Origin: CAVUPF01 sp963777915
GTDB lineage: Bacteria > Actinomycetota > Thermoleophilia > Solirubrobacterales > 70-9
Reading direction: 5' to 3'
Length of the DNA stretch: 64,000 nucleotides
Assembly (NCBI GenBank): GCA_963777915.1
Contig: CAVZSH010000008.1
Coordinates: 1-64,000, forward strand
Below are positions 54,726 through 62,520 of this stretch, one piece after another. The position numbers were made by a program, and so were the translations under genes. Numbering within the stretch: position 1 is the first letter of the stretch; each line of letters begins with the position of its first letter. A model generated the notes under the pieces. It saw only the letters and a program-made list of their open reading frames with translations. It had not been told where the DNA came from and made no database searches.

Positions 54726-55430
54726 CTAGGCGACCGCGCCCCAGACGTCGTTCCCGGCGGGCGCGCCGAGAAAGAGGGCACGCATAGCGTTGACGGTGAT
54801 CGTGAAGGGGTTGATTTCGGCGAAGGCCTGTAGTGCCGCCGGCATCGAGGCGACCGGGACGAAGGCCGAGGAGACGAAGGTGAGCGGAAAGATGAGGATG
54901 AAGCCGATCGACTGCGAGGCCTCCGGCGAGGAGGAGGAGAGTCCGACGAAGGCGAAGACCCAGGAGAAGGCGTAGCCGTAAAGCAGGGCCAGCCCGATTC
55001 CGGCGACAACGTGGCTGGCCGGGGCGCTGAAGGAGAAGCCGGCGATCAGCCCGACCACGATCATGATCGCGAGTGAGACTGTGTTGGTGCCGACGTCGGC
55101 AAGGGTGCGACCGGCGAGCACCGCAGCGCGCGACATCGGCAGTGAGCGGAAGCGGTCGACAAGCCCCTTCTTGAGATCCTCGGAGAGTCCCAACGCGGTC
55201 ACGAAGCCGCCGAAGGACATCGTCTGAACGATGATCCCCGGGATCAGGTAGTCGACGTAGTCATAGCCGGGCGTGCTGATCGCACCGCCGAAGACGTAGA
55301 CGAAAAGCAGCACGAACATGATCGGCTGCACGGTGAAGGAGAGCAGAAGGTCGGGTGCGCGGGGGATGCGCAGGAAACTGCGTTTGGCGAGGACCAGCGT
55401 GTCGGAGATGCTGTTGCGCAGGCCGCTCAC
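54726..55430 (-). CDS. ABC-2 type exporter permease (DrrB-like), with a late in-frame amber codon
   Basis: 234 aa to the TAG at 54726-54728. Six-helix ABC-2 permease: PDLLLSFTVQPIMFVLLFVYVFGG, YLIPGIIVQTMSFGG, RSLPMSRAAVLAGRT and the final SSAFVPVASMPAALQAFAEINPFT. Immediately after the stop the same frame continues for 22 codons (SIGIAALFAFLAVARYKRAV) to a second TAG at 54657-54659; this is the usual last helix plus basic tail of the family, where Trp (TGG) often stands at the site of the TAG. So the product seems to lack its last helix. Follows the ATPase gene with an ATGA overlap. Confidence 0.85.
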   Translation of the reverse strand: MSGLRNSISDTLVLAKRSFLRIPRAPDLLLSFTVQPIMFVLLFVYVFGGAISTPGYDYVDYLIPGIIVQTMSFGGFVTALGLSEDLKKGLVDRFRSLPMSRAAVLAGRTLADVGTNTVSLAIMIVVGLIAGFSFSAPASHVVAGIGLALLYGYAFSWVFAFVGLSSSSPEASQSIGFILIFPLTFVSSAFVPVASMPAALQAFAEINPFTITVNAMRALFLGAPAGNDVWGAVA

Positions 55431-56401
55431 TGCGCTTCCCCTCCCTCCCCGTTCTGCTCGGCCCGCTCCGCCGCCCGCCCGGTGAGGGTGAGGAAGACGT
55501 CGTCGAGCGTCGGCCGATGCAGCGCTACGTCGTCGATCTCGACCCCCGCCTCGTCAAGCCGCCGCACCGCTTCGGCTATCGCCCCCTGGCGCCGGCGGAG
55601 GGGCACGCGCAGGACCCCGTCGGCGATCGCCGGCCGCTCCGCCGCGATCGGCTCCAGGGCGGCGATTGCGGCCTCTGTGTCGGATTGCGCTTCCAGGGTC
55701 ACGTCGAGCCGTTCGCCCCCGACCTGGTCCTTCAACTCATCAGAGCTGCCGGCGGCGATCACGTGGCCGCGGTCGATCACCGAGATCCGGTCGGCGAGCC
55801 GGTCGGCCTCGTCGAGGTATTGGGTGGTGAGCAGGACGGTAGTGCCCTCCGCGACGCGCGCTTCGATCGTCTCCCAGAGGCCGATACGGCTGCGCGGGTC
55901 CAGCCCGGTGGTGGGCTCGTCGAGAAAGAGCACCGGCGGGCGAGCTACCAGCGCCGCAGCCAGGTCCAACCGCCGGCGCATCCCGCCCGAGTAGGTGCGG
56001 ACCAGGCGGTCGGCGGCATCGCTCAGGTCGAAGTGCTCCAGCAGCTCGGCAGCTCGACGGCGCGGCTCGCCCTTGGACAGATGGTAGAGGCGGCCGACCA
56101 TCTCCAGGTTCTCGGCCCCGGTCAGGTTTTCATCGACGGCCGCGTACTGGCCGGCCAGACCGATCCGGGTGCGCAGCTCGGCCGCCTCATGCTCGACGTC
56201 GAGGCCGGCTACGCGGGCGCTGCCACCGTCGGCGCGCAGCAGAGTGGTGAGGATGCGGACCGCAGTCGTCTTGCCGGCGCCGTTGGGGCCGAGTAGGCCG
56301 AGGACCGTCCCCGCGGAAGCGCTCAGATCTATCCCGTCCAAGGCACACACCTCCCCGTAGAACTTGCGCAAACCACTCGCTTCGATTGCGGCATCGGCCA
56401 T
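55427..56401 (-). CDS. ABC exporter ATPase (DrrA-like)
   Basis: 324 aa. Walker A LLGPNGAGKTT, Q-loop region GLAGQYAAVDENLTG, signature YSGGMRRRLDLAAAL, Walker B PVLFLDEPTTGLDPRSR and H-loop replaced by Gln in LLTTQYLDEADRLADR, all typical of the daunorubicin-resistance exporter class; the C-terminal extension with DDVFLTLTGR is also characteristic. Works with the permease encoded next. Substrate unknown; drug or lipid export is usual for the class. Confidence 0.92.
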   Translation of the reverse strand: MADAAIEASGLRKFYGEVCALDGIDLSASAGTVLGLLGPNGAGKTTAVRILTTLLRADGGSARVAGLDVEHEAAELRTRIGLAGQYAAVDENLTGAENLEMVGRLYHLSKGEPRRRAAELLEHFDLSDAADRLVRTYSGGMRRRLDLAAALVARPPVLFLDEPTTGLDPRSRIGLWETIEARVAEGTTVLLTTQYLDEADRLADRISVIDRGHVIAAGSSDELKDQVGGERLDVTLEAQSDTEAAIAALEPIAAERPAIADGVLRVPLRRRQGAIAEAVRRLDEAGVEIDDVALHRPTLDDVFLTLTGRAAERAEQNGEGGEAQ

Positions 56402-56447
56402 CGAAGCAACCTACCGATTAATGGGTGCCTGCCCGGGGCGCCCCAGG

Positions 56448-57395
56448 CTAATCGTCGAAGTCGAAGTCCTTAGGAGGCTTCTGCTCGAACCAGAGCTGGT
56501 CATCCTCGCTGTCCTCGAGAAAATCCGGTGTCTCCTCGAGCACATCGTCATCGCGGTCGCTGTCGGGGACGTCTCCGGGTTGCGCGGACTCAGCGTTGGG
56601 CTCCCCTTCATCCTCGTCCTCAACCGCAAGGTCCTCGACGGCCTCTTCCTCGTCGGCTTCATCGTCCTTCTCAATCTCGACCCCTATGGGCGCCTCCGCC
56701 TCAGGTTCCTCGGACTCCTCCCCGACCGGCGCCTCCAGGGCTTGGTCCAGCTCGTCAGAGAGGCGCTGCTCGTCGAAGAAGTCGTCTTCCTCGGCGTCCT
56801 CCTCCTCAGGGGCACTCACCTCGACCCTCCCCTCGGCTTCGGCCTCCTCCAAGCCGGCGAGCGGGTCGACCGGCGCCAAGCGCGGCTCGGCCATCTCCTC
56901 CTCGGCGAGTTCCTCGTCGGAGGGAGCAGCAATGTCCCCCTCGACATCGAACAGCTCGGTCGGCTGCTCTGCGATGGCGTGCCGCTCTTCGGTCGTTGGC
57001 CCGGTCGGCGGTTGGGGCCCCTCGGGCACGATCTCGTGCTCCATCGCCGACTGCTCCTCCGCGGCGGGCTCCGCAGCGGGCGGCTCGTCGGCAACCCGCT
57101 CAGTGGATGGCGGGGGCTCCTGAAGATCGGCGATCCCCAGAGACTCGCGTCGGGACCGCAACTCGCTCTCCAGCTCCGGCTCTTCAGCCGTCTCCGTCGC
57201 CTGCCCCTCCGCCTCCGGGACCGCGATGAACTGGGTTGGCGCCTCCGCGAAGGGATCGTCAGACGCCCCGTCGCTCCCAGGCCGCTCGGGCGGCCCGAAA
57301 GCCTCGTCCTCGAGCTGCTTCAGCTCGGAGTCGCCAGCGCCGTGCTGGCGCTTCAGCTCCAGATGCTCCCGGATTGCCTCATCGAGAATGCTCAT
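56448..57395 (-). CDS. Very acidic, mostly disordered protein, 315 aa
   Basis: Not recognised. Asp and Glu dominate, with Pro, Ala and Ser; little secondary structure is expected between about 40 and 270. The two ends look conserved-like: N-terminal LDEAIREHLELKRQHGAGDSEL (amphipathic helix) and C-terminal DDVLEETPDFLEDSED followed by QLWFEQKPPKDFDFDD. This layout of a short folded helix, a long acidic linker and an aromatic-acidic tail suggests a linker or scaffold. AAGGGACC lies before the ATG. Confidence 0.6.
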   Translation of the reverse strand: MSILDEAIREHLELKRQHGAGDSELKQLEDEAFGPPERPGSDGASDDPFAEAPTQFIAVPEAEGQATETAEEPELESELRSRRESLGIADLQEPPPSTERVADEPPAAEPAAEEQSAMEHEIVPEGPQPPTGPTTEERHAIAEQPTELFDVEGDIAAPSDEELAEEEMAEPRLAPVDPLAGLEEAEAEGRVEVSAPEEEDAEEDDFFDEQRLSDELDQALEAPVGEESEEPEAEAPIGVEIEKDDEADEEEAVEDLAVEDEDEGEPNAESAQPGDVPDSDRDDDVLEETPDFLEDSEDDQLWFEQKPPKDFDFDD

Positions 57396-57481
57396 TCGCT
57401 GGTCCCTTCGGGAACCTAAAGCCTATGCGGTTATCCTTGCTGATGCGAGGGCACTGGGACGATCCTCCCAGCCGCGCACGC

Positions 57482-57554
57482 GGGGCTATAGCTCAGCTGG
57501 AAGAGCGCCTGGATCGCACCCAGGAGGTCGCCGGTTCGAGTCCGGCTAGCTCCA
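57482..57554 (+). tRNA. tRNA-Ala(CGC)
   Basis: Plus-strand cloverleaf: acceptor GGGGCTA / TAGCTCC, D arm GCTCAGCTGGAAGAGC, anticodon arm CCTGG ATCGCAC CCAGG (anticodon CGC), T arm GCCGG TTCGAGT CCGGC, discriminator A. A near copy of its 3' half lies at 61277-61317. Confidence 0.96.
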
Positions 57555-57677
57555 TAGATAAAGCTCCTGCTAATCAGTGGCTTTCGAGTAGACAACGGAT
57601 TCCCGAAGGCAGCACCGATAACCTGAAGCATCCGGGTTGCGCCCATTTGTGCCTGCTGAGCGGCATCAGTTGTCCGG

Positions 57678-58547
57678 TTACGTCAACGAGACACTGCGTC
57701 GCGCCGTGAGGAGTGCGGCGATGGTGCTCGCCCGGATTGGCCGCCCCCGGCGCTCGTGGAGAGATTGATTCTCGTTCGCGAGGGCGTCGCGCTGGTCGGG
57801 TGAGAGTCGTGCCCAGAATGACATCGTGCCGAGCAGGGCGTTGAGCTCATCGGCGGTGTGCTCGATCAGGGTTGGCACGGTTGCGAGCTGTAGATCTTCG
57901 AAGAGATCGGCTGCGTAGTCACGTCCTATGTCGTAGCTCCCCAGCCAGGCCCAAGCGTCCGCGACGTTCCGACGGCGCTCCTGCACGCCCGCGATCGTGC
58001 AATCGAGGTCGCGGTAGGTGGGCCAGGTCGCGGCGATCTCCCACGCGTGCCTGCGCAGGGCCGAAAGCAGAGCCTCCTGATCATCGACGCTGCGCTGCTC
58101 CTTGAGGCCGAAGTATTGGATTAGGGCGAGCGTCCCGTTGGGAGCGAGCGCGTCGGCGATCATCCGCCAGCTCAGATCGGGGTCAACCCAGTGGATTGCG
58201 GACGCCGAGAACACCGCCTCGTAGCTTCCGCGGCGCAGTTGCATGTCCTCGAGCCGCGCGTGGACGAACTCCACATCGCCCGCATCATTCAGGTTCTCCT
58301 CGGCGACACCGAGCAGTTTGCCTCCCGGCTCGAGCGCGGTCACGCGCAGCCCTCGCGCGAGGAGACTGCGCGTCAGCTGACCGGTCCCGCACCCGATCTC
58401 GAGCACCCGGTCGCCGTCCTTGATACCCGCCACCTCGCATGCTTGGTCGACGAGCGCATCGGGGTAGGCCGGGCGGTTGCGGTCGTACTCGACCGCAACC
58501 TCGTTGAAGACCTTGCCGTAGCTCCGTGCGAGCGTCCCATCGCTCAT
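57678..58547 (-). CDS. Class I SAM-dependent methyltransferase
   Basis: About 289 aa from ATG 58547 (the frame opens at 58568). VLEIGCGTGQLTRSLLARG is the SAM loop, ALEPGGKLLGVAEENL the acidic loop, and FSASAIHWVDPDLSWRMIADAL the family block of the type 11 methyltransferases. A small-molecule substrate is likely but unknown. The start is 51 bp from the end of the IS3 element, which may have displaced its promoter. Confidence 0.85.
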   Translation of the reverse strand: MSDGTLARSYGKVFNEVAVEYDRNRPAYPDALVDQACEVAGIKDGDRVLEIGCGTGQLTRSLLARGLRVTALEPGGKLLGVAEENLNDAGDVEFVHARLEDMQLRRGSYEAVFSASAIHWVDPDLSWRMIADALAPNGTLALIQYFGLKEQRSVDDQEALLSALRRHAWEIAATWPTYRDLDCTIAGVQERRRNVADAWAWLGSYDIGRDYAADLFEDLQLATVPTLIEHTADELNALLGTMSFWARLSPDQRDALANENQSLHERRGRPIRASTIAALLTARRSVSLT

Positions 58548-58595
58548 CCCCAAAACGTACACACTCACGACGAGCTGACCCTGACCGGACCCCGT

Positions 58596-59782
58596 TCATC
58601 GGTCCACCCCGAGTGAGAGTCCGGGGTTAACTGGGACGTTCGTGTTGCCGATTCGCTGCCAGCTGGCAGCGAATCGGGCGGGAGACATCATGCCAAGCGC
58701 CGAGTGAGGGTGGTTGGCGTTGTAGTCGGTGCGCCAGTCGGCGGCCAGCACCCGGGCCTCGTCCAGACAGGTGAACACCTCGACGTTCAGCAGTTCGTCA
58801 CGCAGGCGTGAGTTGAAGGACTCCACGTAGGGGTTCTGCCAGGGCGAGCCCGGCTCGATGTAGGCGGTGCCGGTAGATCCGTGCCGACACCATTCGCGCA
58901 GCACCGCCGCGGTCAACTCGGGGCCGTTGTCGCAACGAATATGGGCGGGGGCACCGCGCTTGGCGGCGAGGCGTGCCAGCACTGCGACGGTCTGCTCGGC
59001 GTTGATCGAGCGATCGACCTCGATCGCCAGCGCCTCGCGGGTGAACTCATCGACCACGTTTAAGAACTTCAGCTCGCGGCCGTCGTCGGTCGCGTCGTGT
59101 TGGTAGTCAAGTGCCCAGACATGATTGGGGTGTTCGGCCTTGAGCCTGTCCGCCGGCACCGTGGAGGTGCCAAGGCGGCGGCGCTTCTTGGCCTTGGCGG
59201 GCACGCGAAGGCCCTCCTCACGCCAGACCCGCTGCACTCGCTTGCGGTTCAAGGACCAGCCCTCGCTGAGCAGGTGGCCGTGGGCGCGACGATAGCCCCA
59301 GCGAGGCCGCTGTTCGGAGATCTTGCGCAGCGCCCTGCGCAGTGCCTGGTCATCGGGCGCCAGCTTCGGGCGGCGGCGCTGTGTGGATCGGTTCTGGCCG
59401 GCGAACCGGCACGCCCGACGCTCGGAGAGGCCGAGGCGGTCCACCAGCATGCAGACCGCTCGGCGTCTCCGGGCCGGGCTCAGAAGTTTCCCGCCGAGAT
59501 CTCCTTGTAGGCGAGCACTTCGAGCTCCTTGTCGGCGACCAGGCGCTTTAGCTGGGTGTTCTCCTTCTCGAGCTCCTTCAATCGCTTGACGTCTTCGGCC
59601 TTCATCCCGCCGTATTGGTTTCGCCAACGATGCAGGGTCTGCTCGGAGACCTCCAGGGCCTTCGCTGCCTCGCCGATCGTCTTGCCCTCCGAGAGCATCT
59701 GCTCTGCGACCCGCAGCTTGCGGATGATCTGCTCGGGGGTGTGCTTTTGCCTCTTCACCTGCTTCGGTCCTCCTTTGCCCAT
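58596..59782 (-). CDS. IS3-family transposase OrfAB (made by -1 frameshift)
   Basis: OrfA (59480-59782) gives the HTH part and OrfB the DDE domain, with DYQHDATDDG (first Asp), IRCDNGPELTA (second Asp) and PYVESFNSRLRDEL (Glu). The slippery heptamer GGGAAAC at 59486-59492 (minus strand) is in the right phase (G GGA AAC); after a -1 slip the frame continues GKLLSPARRRR into OrfB. OrfB reads through the left end repeat and its TGA is completed by the target duplication. All catalytic residues are present, so it is probably active. Confidence 0.9.
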
Positions 59783-59822
59783 TGTCGCGGGCGGGAATGA
59801 CTCTCATAAGAGTCGGACCGAT
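58598..59822 (-). mobile_element. Complete IS3-family insertion sequence, 1,225 bp
   Basis: Terminal repeats begin ATCGGTCC; left end 58598-58621 and right end 59799-59822 match at 17 of the first 23 positions from the T, including TGAGAGTC. The 3-bp direct duplication TTC (58595-58597 and 59823-59825) flanks it, the size expected for IS3. It carries orfA and orfB with a -1 frameshift signal. It lies between the methyltransferase start and the substrate-binding gene. Confidence 0.88.
59480..59782 (-). CDS. IS3-family OrfA (helix-turn-helix)
   Basis: 100 aa. KRQKHTPEQIIRKLRVAEQMLSEGKTIGEAAKALEVSEQTLHRWRNQYGG is the Tnp HTH; a leucine-zipper-like helix follows (LKELEKENTQLKRLVADKELEVL). It ends ISAGNF at TGA just after the slippery site. 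It acts as terminus-binding protein and inhibitor in this family. Confidence 0.9.
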   Translation of the reverse strand: MGKGGPKQVKRQKHTPEQIIRKLRVAEQMLSEGKTIGEAAKALEVSEQTLHRWRNQYGGMKAEDVKRLKELEKENTQLKRLVADKELEVLAYKEISAGNF

Positions 59823-59922
59823 TTCAGGGGTGCAGGCCAACCCCGCAGGAGGCGCAGGTTCGTCCAATGCCCGGCTGGCTCCCCAGGCCGCCAGCGCAGT
59901 TTCGCTTGGGCGGACCCTGCAC

Positions 59923-61095
59923 CTATCGCTGGTATGGAGCGCCGACCGCTCTCGCCCAAGCCTGGTCGACGTGGAGCTGACCCTTCGGATTCGTATCGAC
60001 CATCACCACCGTCGCGGGTTGGCGGTTACCGTTTTGGGGGTCGATCGTGACCGATCCGGTCCAGCCCCTCCATGTCCTGACGCTGTTGAGAGCGTCGGTG
60101 AGCTTCTTGGAAGCAGTACCGCCCGCCTTATTTACGCCATAGGCGAGGAAGTTCAGTGAATCGTAGGTGTACGGGCTCCAGGTGCCGGGATCCTGGCCGA
60201 ACTTGTCGTGGTACGCGCCTACTCTGGTGGCCGCGCCGGAGAAGTCCTCGGGAGCCGGCACGCCGACCACCGGACAGGCCCGCGCGGCTGGCACGCCGGC
60301 GGTCCTGACGAAGCCGGTGTCGTATGAGGCATAGTCGGCGATGCACTGAGACTTGATCTTGTCCTCGTACATCTCTTTGGCGATCAGGCCGCCCTCGGGG
60401 AAGTAGACGGCGGCGTAAATAACGTCTGGCTTTCCCGCCGCGAGCTTGTCTATCAGGCCGGTGTAGTTCTTCTTGCCCGGCTGCACCTTCTCGTAGGCGG
60501 TCACGGTGACGCCGGCCTTTTCGAGCGATCTCTTCAATGCCTTGGAGACCGAGACGGTGTAGTTCTGAGTGGGGTCGTATGCGATCGCGACGGTTCGGGC
60601 GCCGAGCCAGTCGGTCAGCGCCCGTGAAGCAACCGGCGCAATTTGGTAACTCATCGGCTGCAGGGTGAAGCCGAGGCCGTTGGTCGAGGTATCAGAGGTC
60701 AGCCTGATCGGTACGAGGCCCGCCTTGATGTAAAGCGGCAAAGTCTTGATGCCGACCCCAGAGTTGTAGGGGCCGATAACGCCCTCGAGGCCGCTGGCGA
60801 TGGCGGACTTAGCCGCACTCACACCGGTCGCAGGGTTGGCTGCGTCGTTGATCGGGACGATCTGAACCTGCTTGCCGAGAATCCCGTCGCGCTTGTTGAG
60901 TTGCGACGCGGCCAGCTGCGCTCCTTTGAGCATCCCCTCGCCGAGAACCGACTGTTCGCCCGAGAGCGGCGCCTCGAGCCCGACTCGGAACGCGCTTGAG
61001 CGACTGTGATCGGAGCTGGAGCCTCCACAGCCCGTCAGGATTAGGGCGAGAAAAATTGCCGTTGAGAGCCGGGCCTTGTATCGCACGAGTGGCAA
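59923..61095 (-). CDS. Branched-chain-type ABC substrate-binding lipoprotein
   Basis: 390 aa. A signal peptide with lipobox ILTGC (Cys at about 23) anchors it outside the membrane. Periplasmic-binding fold type 1 (LivK-like): FRVGLEAPLSGEQSVLGEGMLKGAQLAAS, VPINDAANPATGVSAAKSAIA, VIGPYNSGVGIKTLPLYI, YAAVYFPEGGLIAKEM. Ligand could be an amino acid or a similar small molecule. No permease or ATPase genes are near; an orphan receptor in a mobile region. Confidence 0.88.
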   Translation of the reverse strand: MPLVRYKARLSTAIFLALILTGCGGSSSDHSRSSAFRVGLEAPLSGEQSVLGEGMLKGAQLAASQLNKRDGILGKQVQIVPINDAANPATGVSAAKSAIASGLEGVIGPYNSGVGIKTLPLYIKAGLVPIRLTSDTSTNGLGFTLQPMSYQIAPVASRALTDWLGARTVAIAYDPTQNYTVSVSKALKRSLEKAGVTVTAYEKVQPGKKNYTGLIDKLAAGKPDVIYAAVYFPEGGLIAKEMYEDKIKSQCIADYASYDTGFVRTAGVPAARACPVVGVPAPEDFSGAATRVGAYHDKFGQDPGTWSPYTYDSLNFLAYGVNKAGGTASKKLTDALNSVRTWRGWTGSVTIDPQNGNRQPATVVMVDTNPKGQLHVDQAWARAVGAPYQR

Positions 61096-61504
61096 CTCCT
61101 TTCAGGAGGGCGAGGCGCTGCATTGGAGTCGGGACCGGTACAGATGATGTGCGCAGTGGCGTGCATCATCGCGCAATCGTCGGCCTTCTAAAACCAGCCG
61201 CAGCGCCCGGCCTGCGATGGTGTCCGTGTCTGCGCCGTTGTCTTGGTTCAAATACCGTCCGGTTAGGCAGCTCGGCTCGCACTCAGGATGTCGCCGGTTC
61301 GAGTCCGGCTATGTCCACCTCCTCCACTACAAGGCCAGTCGGTTAATGGGCAGATCAGGAGCGGAGGGCACCGCGATGGACGGGGGTCAGAGCGAGAAGG
61401 CGTGCAGCGCGGACTTGCCTCCTCGCTTAGGGCACTGATGCTCGAATGACCGCGCCTGCCTGGGAAAGCACCCTAACTGTGGCCCTGAAAATTGGTGCTG
61501 GGCC
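61096..61504. other. Gene-free stretch with a tRNA 3'-half copy
   Basis: About 410 bases without a protein gene. The 41-nt tRNA-Ala-like piece at 61277-61317 is the only recognisable feature. Confidence 0.55.
61277..61317 (+). pseudogene. tRNA-Ala 3'-half copy, probable attachment-site remnant
   Basis: 37 of 41 bases match the 3' half of tRNA-Ala(CGC) (57514-57554), starting at the anticodon loop and including a perfect T arm (GCCGG TTCGAGT CCGGC). The 5' half is absent. An intact tRNA at the left and a 3' copy at the right, in the same orientation, are the footprints of a tRNA-integrating element; no integrase remains between. Confidence 0.65.
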
Positions 61505-61996
61505 TCAATCTACCTCCCGTAGTGCCCCGGTCTCGACCTCGTAGACAAACCCTCTGACCCCGTCGGTGCGCGGGATGAACGGGCTTGCCTTGATCCGCTC
61601 GATGCCCTCCCGAACGTCCTGCTCGAGCTCAGAGAATGCCTGGGCCGTCCACTCCGGCCGCTCGCCCGTCTCTGTCTCAAGCTTCTCTGCGAACTCGTCG
61701 TCGGTGAAGGTGAGCATGCCGCAACCGGTGTGGTGAATCAGGACAATCTCCTCGGTGCCCAGCAGATTCTGGGAGATCGCGAGCGAGCGAATCGCATCCC
61801 CGGAAACCACACCGCCAGCGTTGCGGATTACGTGGGCATCGCCCTCTCTCAACCCGAGCAGGCCGTAAGGGTTAAGACGCGCGTCCATGCAAGCCAGCAC
61901 CGCGACCTTCTTGCCCGGCGATAGCGGCAGATCGCCCTTGTCGAAACCCTTCGCGTAAGACTTCGCGTTAGCGAGCAGCTCGTCGGTTTGACTCAT
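61505..61996 (-). CDS. Beta-carbonic anhydrase
   Basis: 163 aa. Interconverts CO2 and bicarbonate. Zinc ligands: Cys36 in ACMDAR (with Asp38-Arg40 dyad), His89 and Cys92 in HHTGCG. The layout fits the compact class found in mycobacteria (Rv1284-like). A strong SD (GAGGAGGGA) lies before the ATG. Transcribed away from the MITE-like element. Confidence 0.93.
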   Translation of the reverse strand: MSQTDELLANAKSYAKGFDKGDLPLSPGKKVAVLACMDARLNPYGLLGLREGDAHVIRNAGGVVSGDAIRSLAISQNLLGTEEIVLIHHTGCGMLTFTDDEFAEKLETETGERPEWTAQAFSELEQDVREGIERIKASPFIPRTDGVRGFVYEVETGALREVD

Positions 61997-62039
61997 TCGT
62001 CCCTCCTCGGTGCTGAGCGAAATGCTTTCGTGATCAGCT

Positions 62040-62067
62040 AGCTTATTTTGACTAGACCTATCAACAA
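62040..62067 (-). promoter_or_regulatory. Probable promoter of the carbonic anhydrase gene
   Basis: On the minus strand TTGTTG (62062-62067) and TAAGCT (62040-62045) are 16 bp apart in a locally AT-rich stretch about 45 nt before the start. Confidence 0.45.
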
Positions 62068-62245
62068 CGAAGACGGTATCGGAGAAGCGGCCGCGTCGTC
62101 ACCGGACCGCTCGGCGTCGCGGTGTCGCCCTCCCGTGGGTCCAACCAGGGGGATGCCTCAGATAGCGAACTCTCGCCGGAAACGAGCGCGTACACAGCCT
62201 GAGAAGTGGCTCGGCGTTTCGCAGTCGTGCGGCCGATAGGTCGCA

Positions 62246-62409
62246 CATGACTATCCGGTTCCGTCAGATGACGTGCCTGCAGTCGGCTTGTGGCCGGTCG
62301 GGCTTCCCGCGCAACATCGTGGACCACCGCGGCGTCTCGCCCGAGCACCTACCGGGAGATCGTCACTCACCAAGACAAGGCAGCAGCCTGAGCGAACCGG
62401 ATAGTCATG
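62246..62409. mobile_element. MITE-like element, 164 bp
   Basis: Terminal inverted repeats CATGACTATCCGGTTC (62246-62261) and its exact reverse complement (62394-62409); with the next six bases the match is 20 of 22. The 120-bp interior has no coding potential. AGGTCGC stands directly to the left (62238-62244, one extra base before the repeat) and directly to the right (62410-62416), consistent with a 7- or 8-bp target duplication. A non-autonomous element is the best reading; a large hairpin operator is the alternative. Confidence 0.6.
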
Positions 62410-62520
62410 AGGTCGCCAATTCTGGCTTGAGATCGGCTGCGCGGACGACAGATCGAACAGCCTCGGAGTTCGCCTGGCCCCACCTAACCTAAGCGGCCAA
62501 CCCGCGGTAGGGTCATAGCT

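Larger units (their letters stand above)
61997..62520. other. Gene-free stretch holding the carbonic anhydrase promoter and a MITE-like element
   Basis: No convincing protein gene; a 63-aa frame at 62048-62239 has no recognisable motif. The region holds the promoter at 62040-62067 and the element at 62246-62409. Confidence 0.55.

Noticed and set aside
56364..57419. 351-aa plus-strand frame opposite the acidic protein gene, Leu-rich and membrane-like
   Set aside because: Complement of Glu/Asp codons gives Leu/Val/Phe-rich translations; the minus-strand frame has a clean start with SD. Some doubt remains because neither product has a known family.
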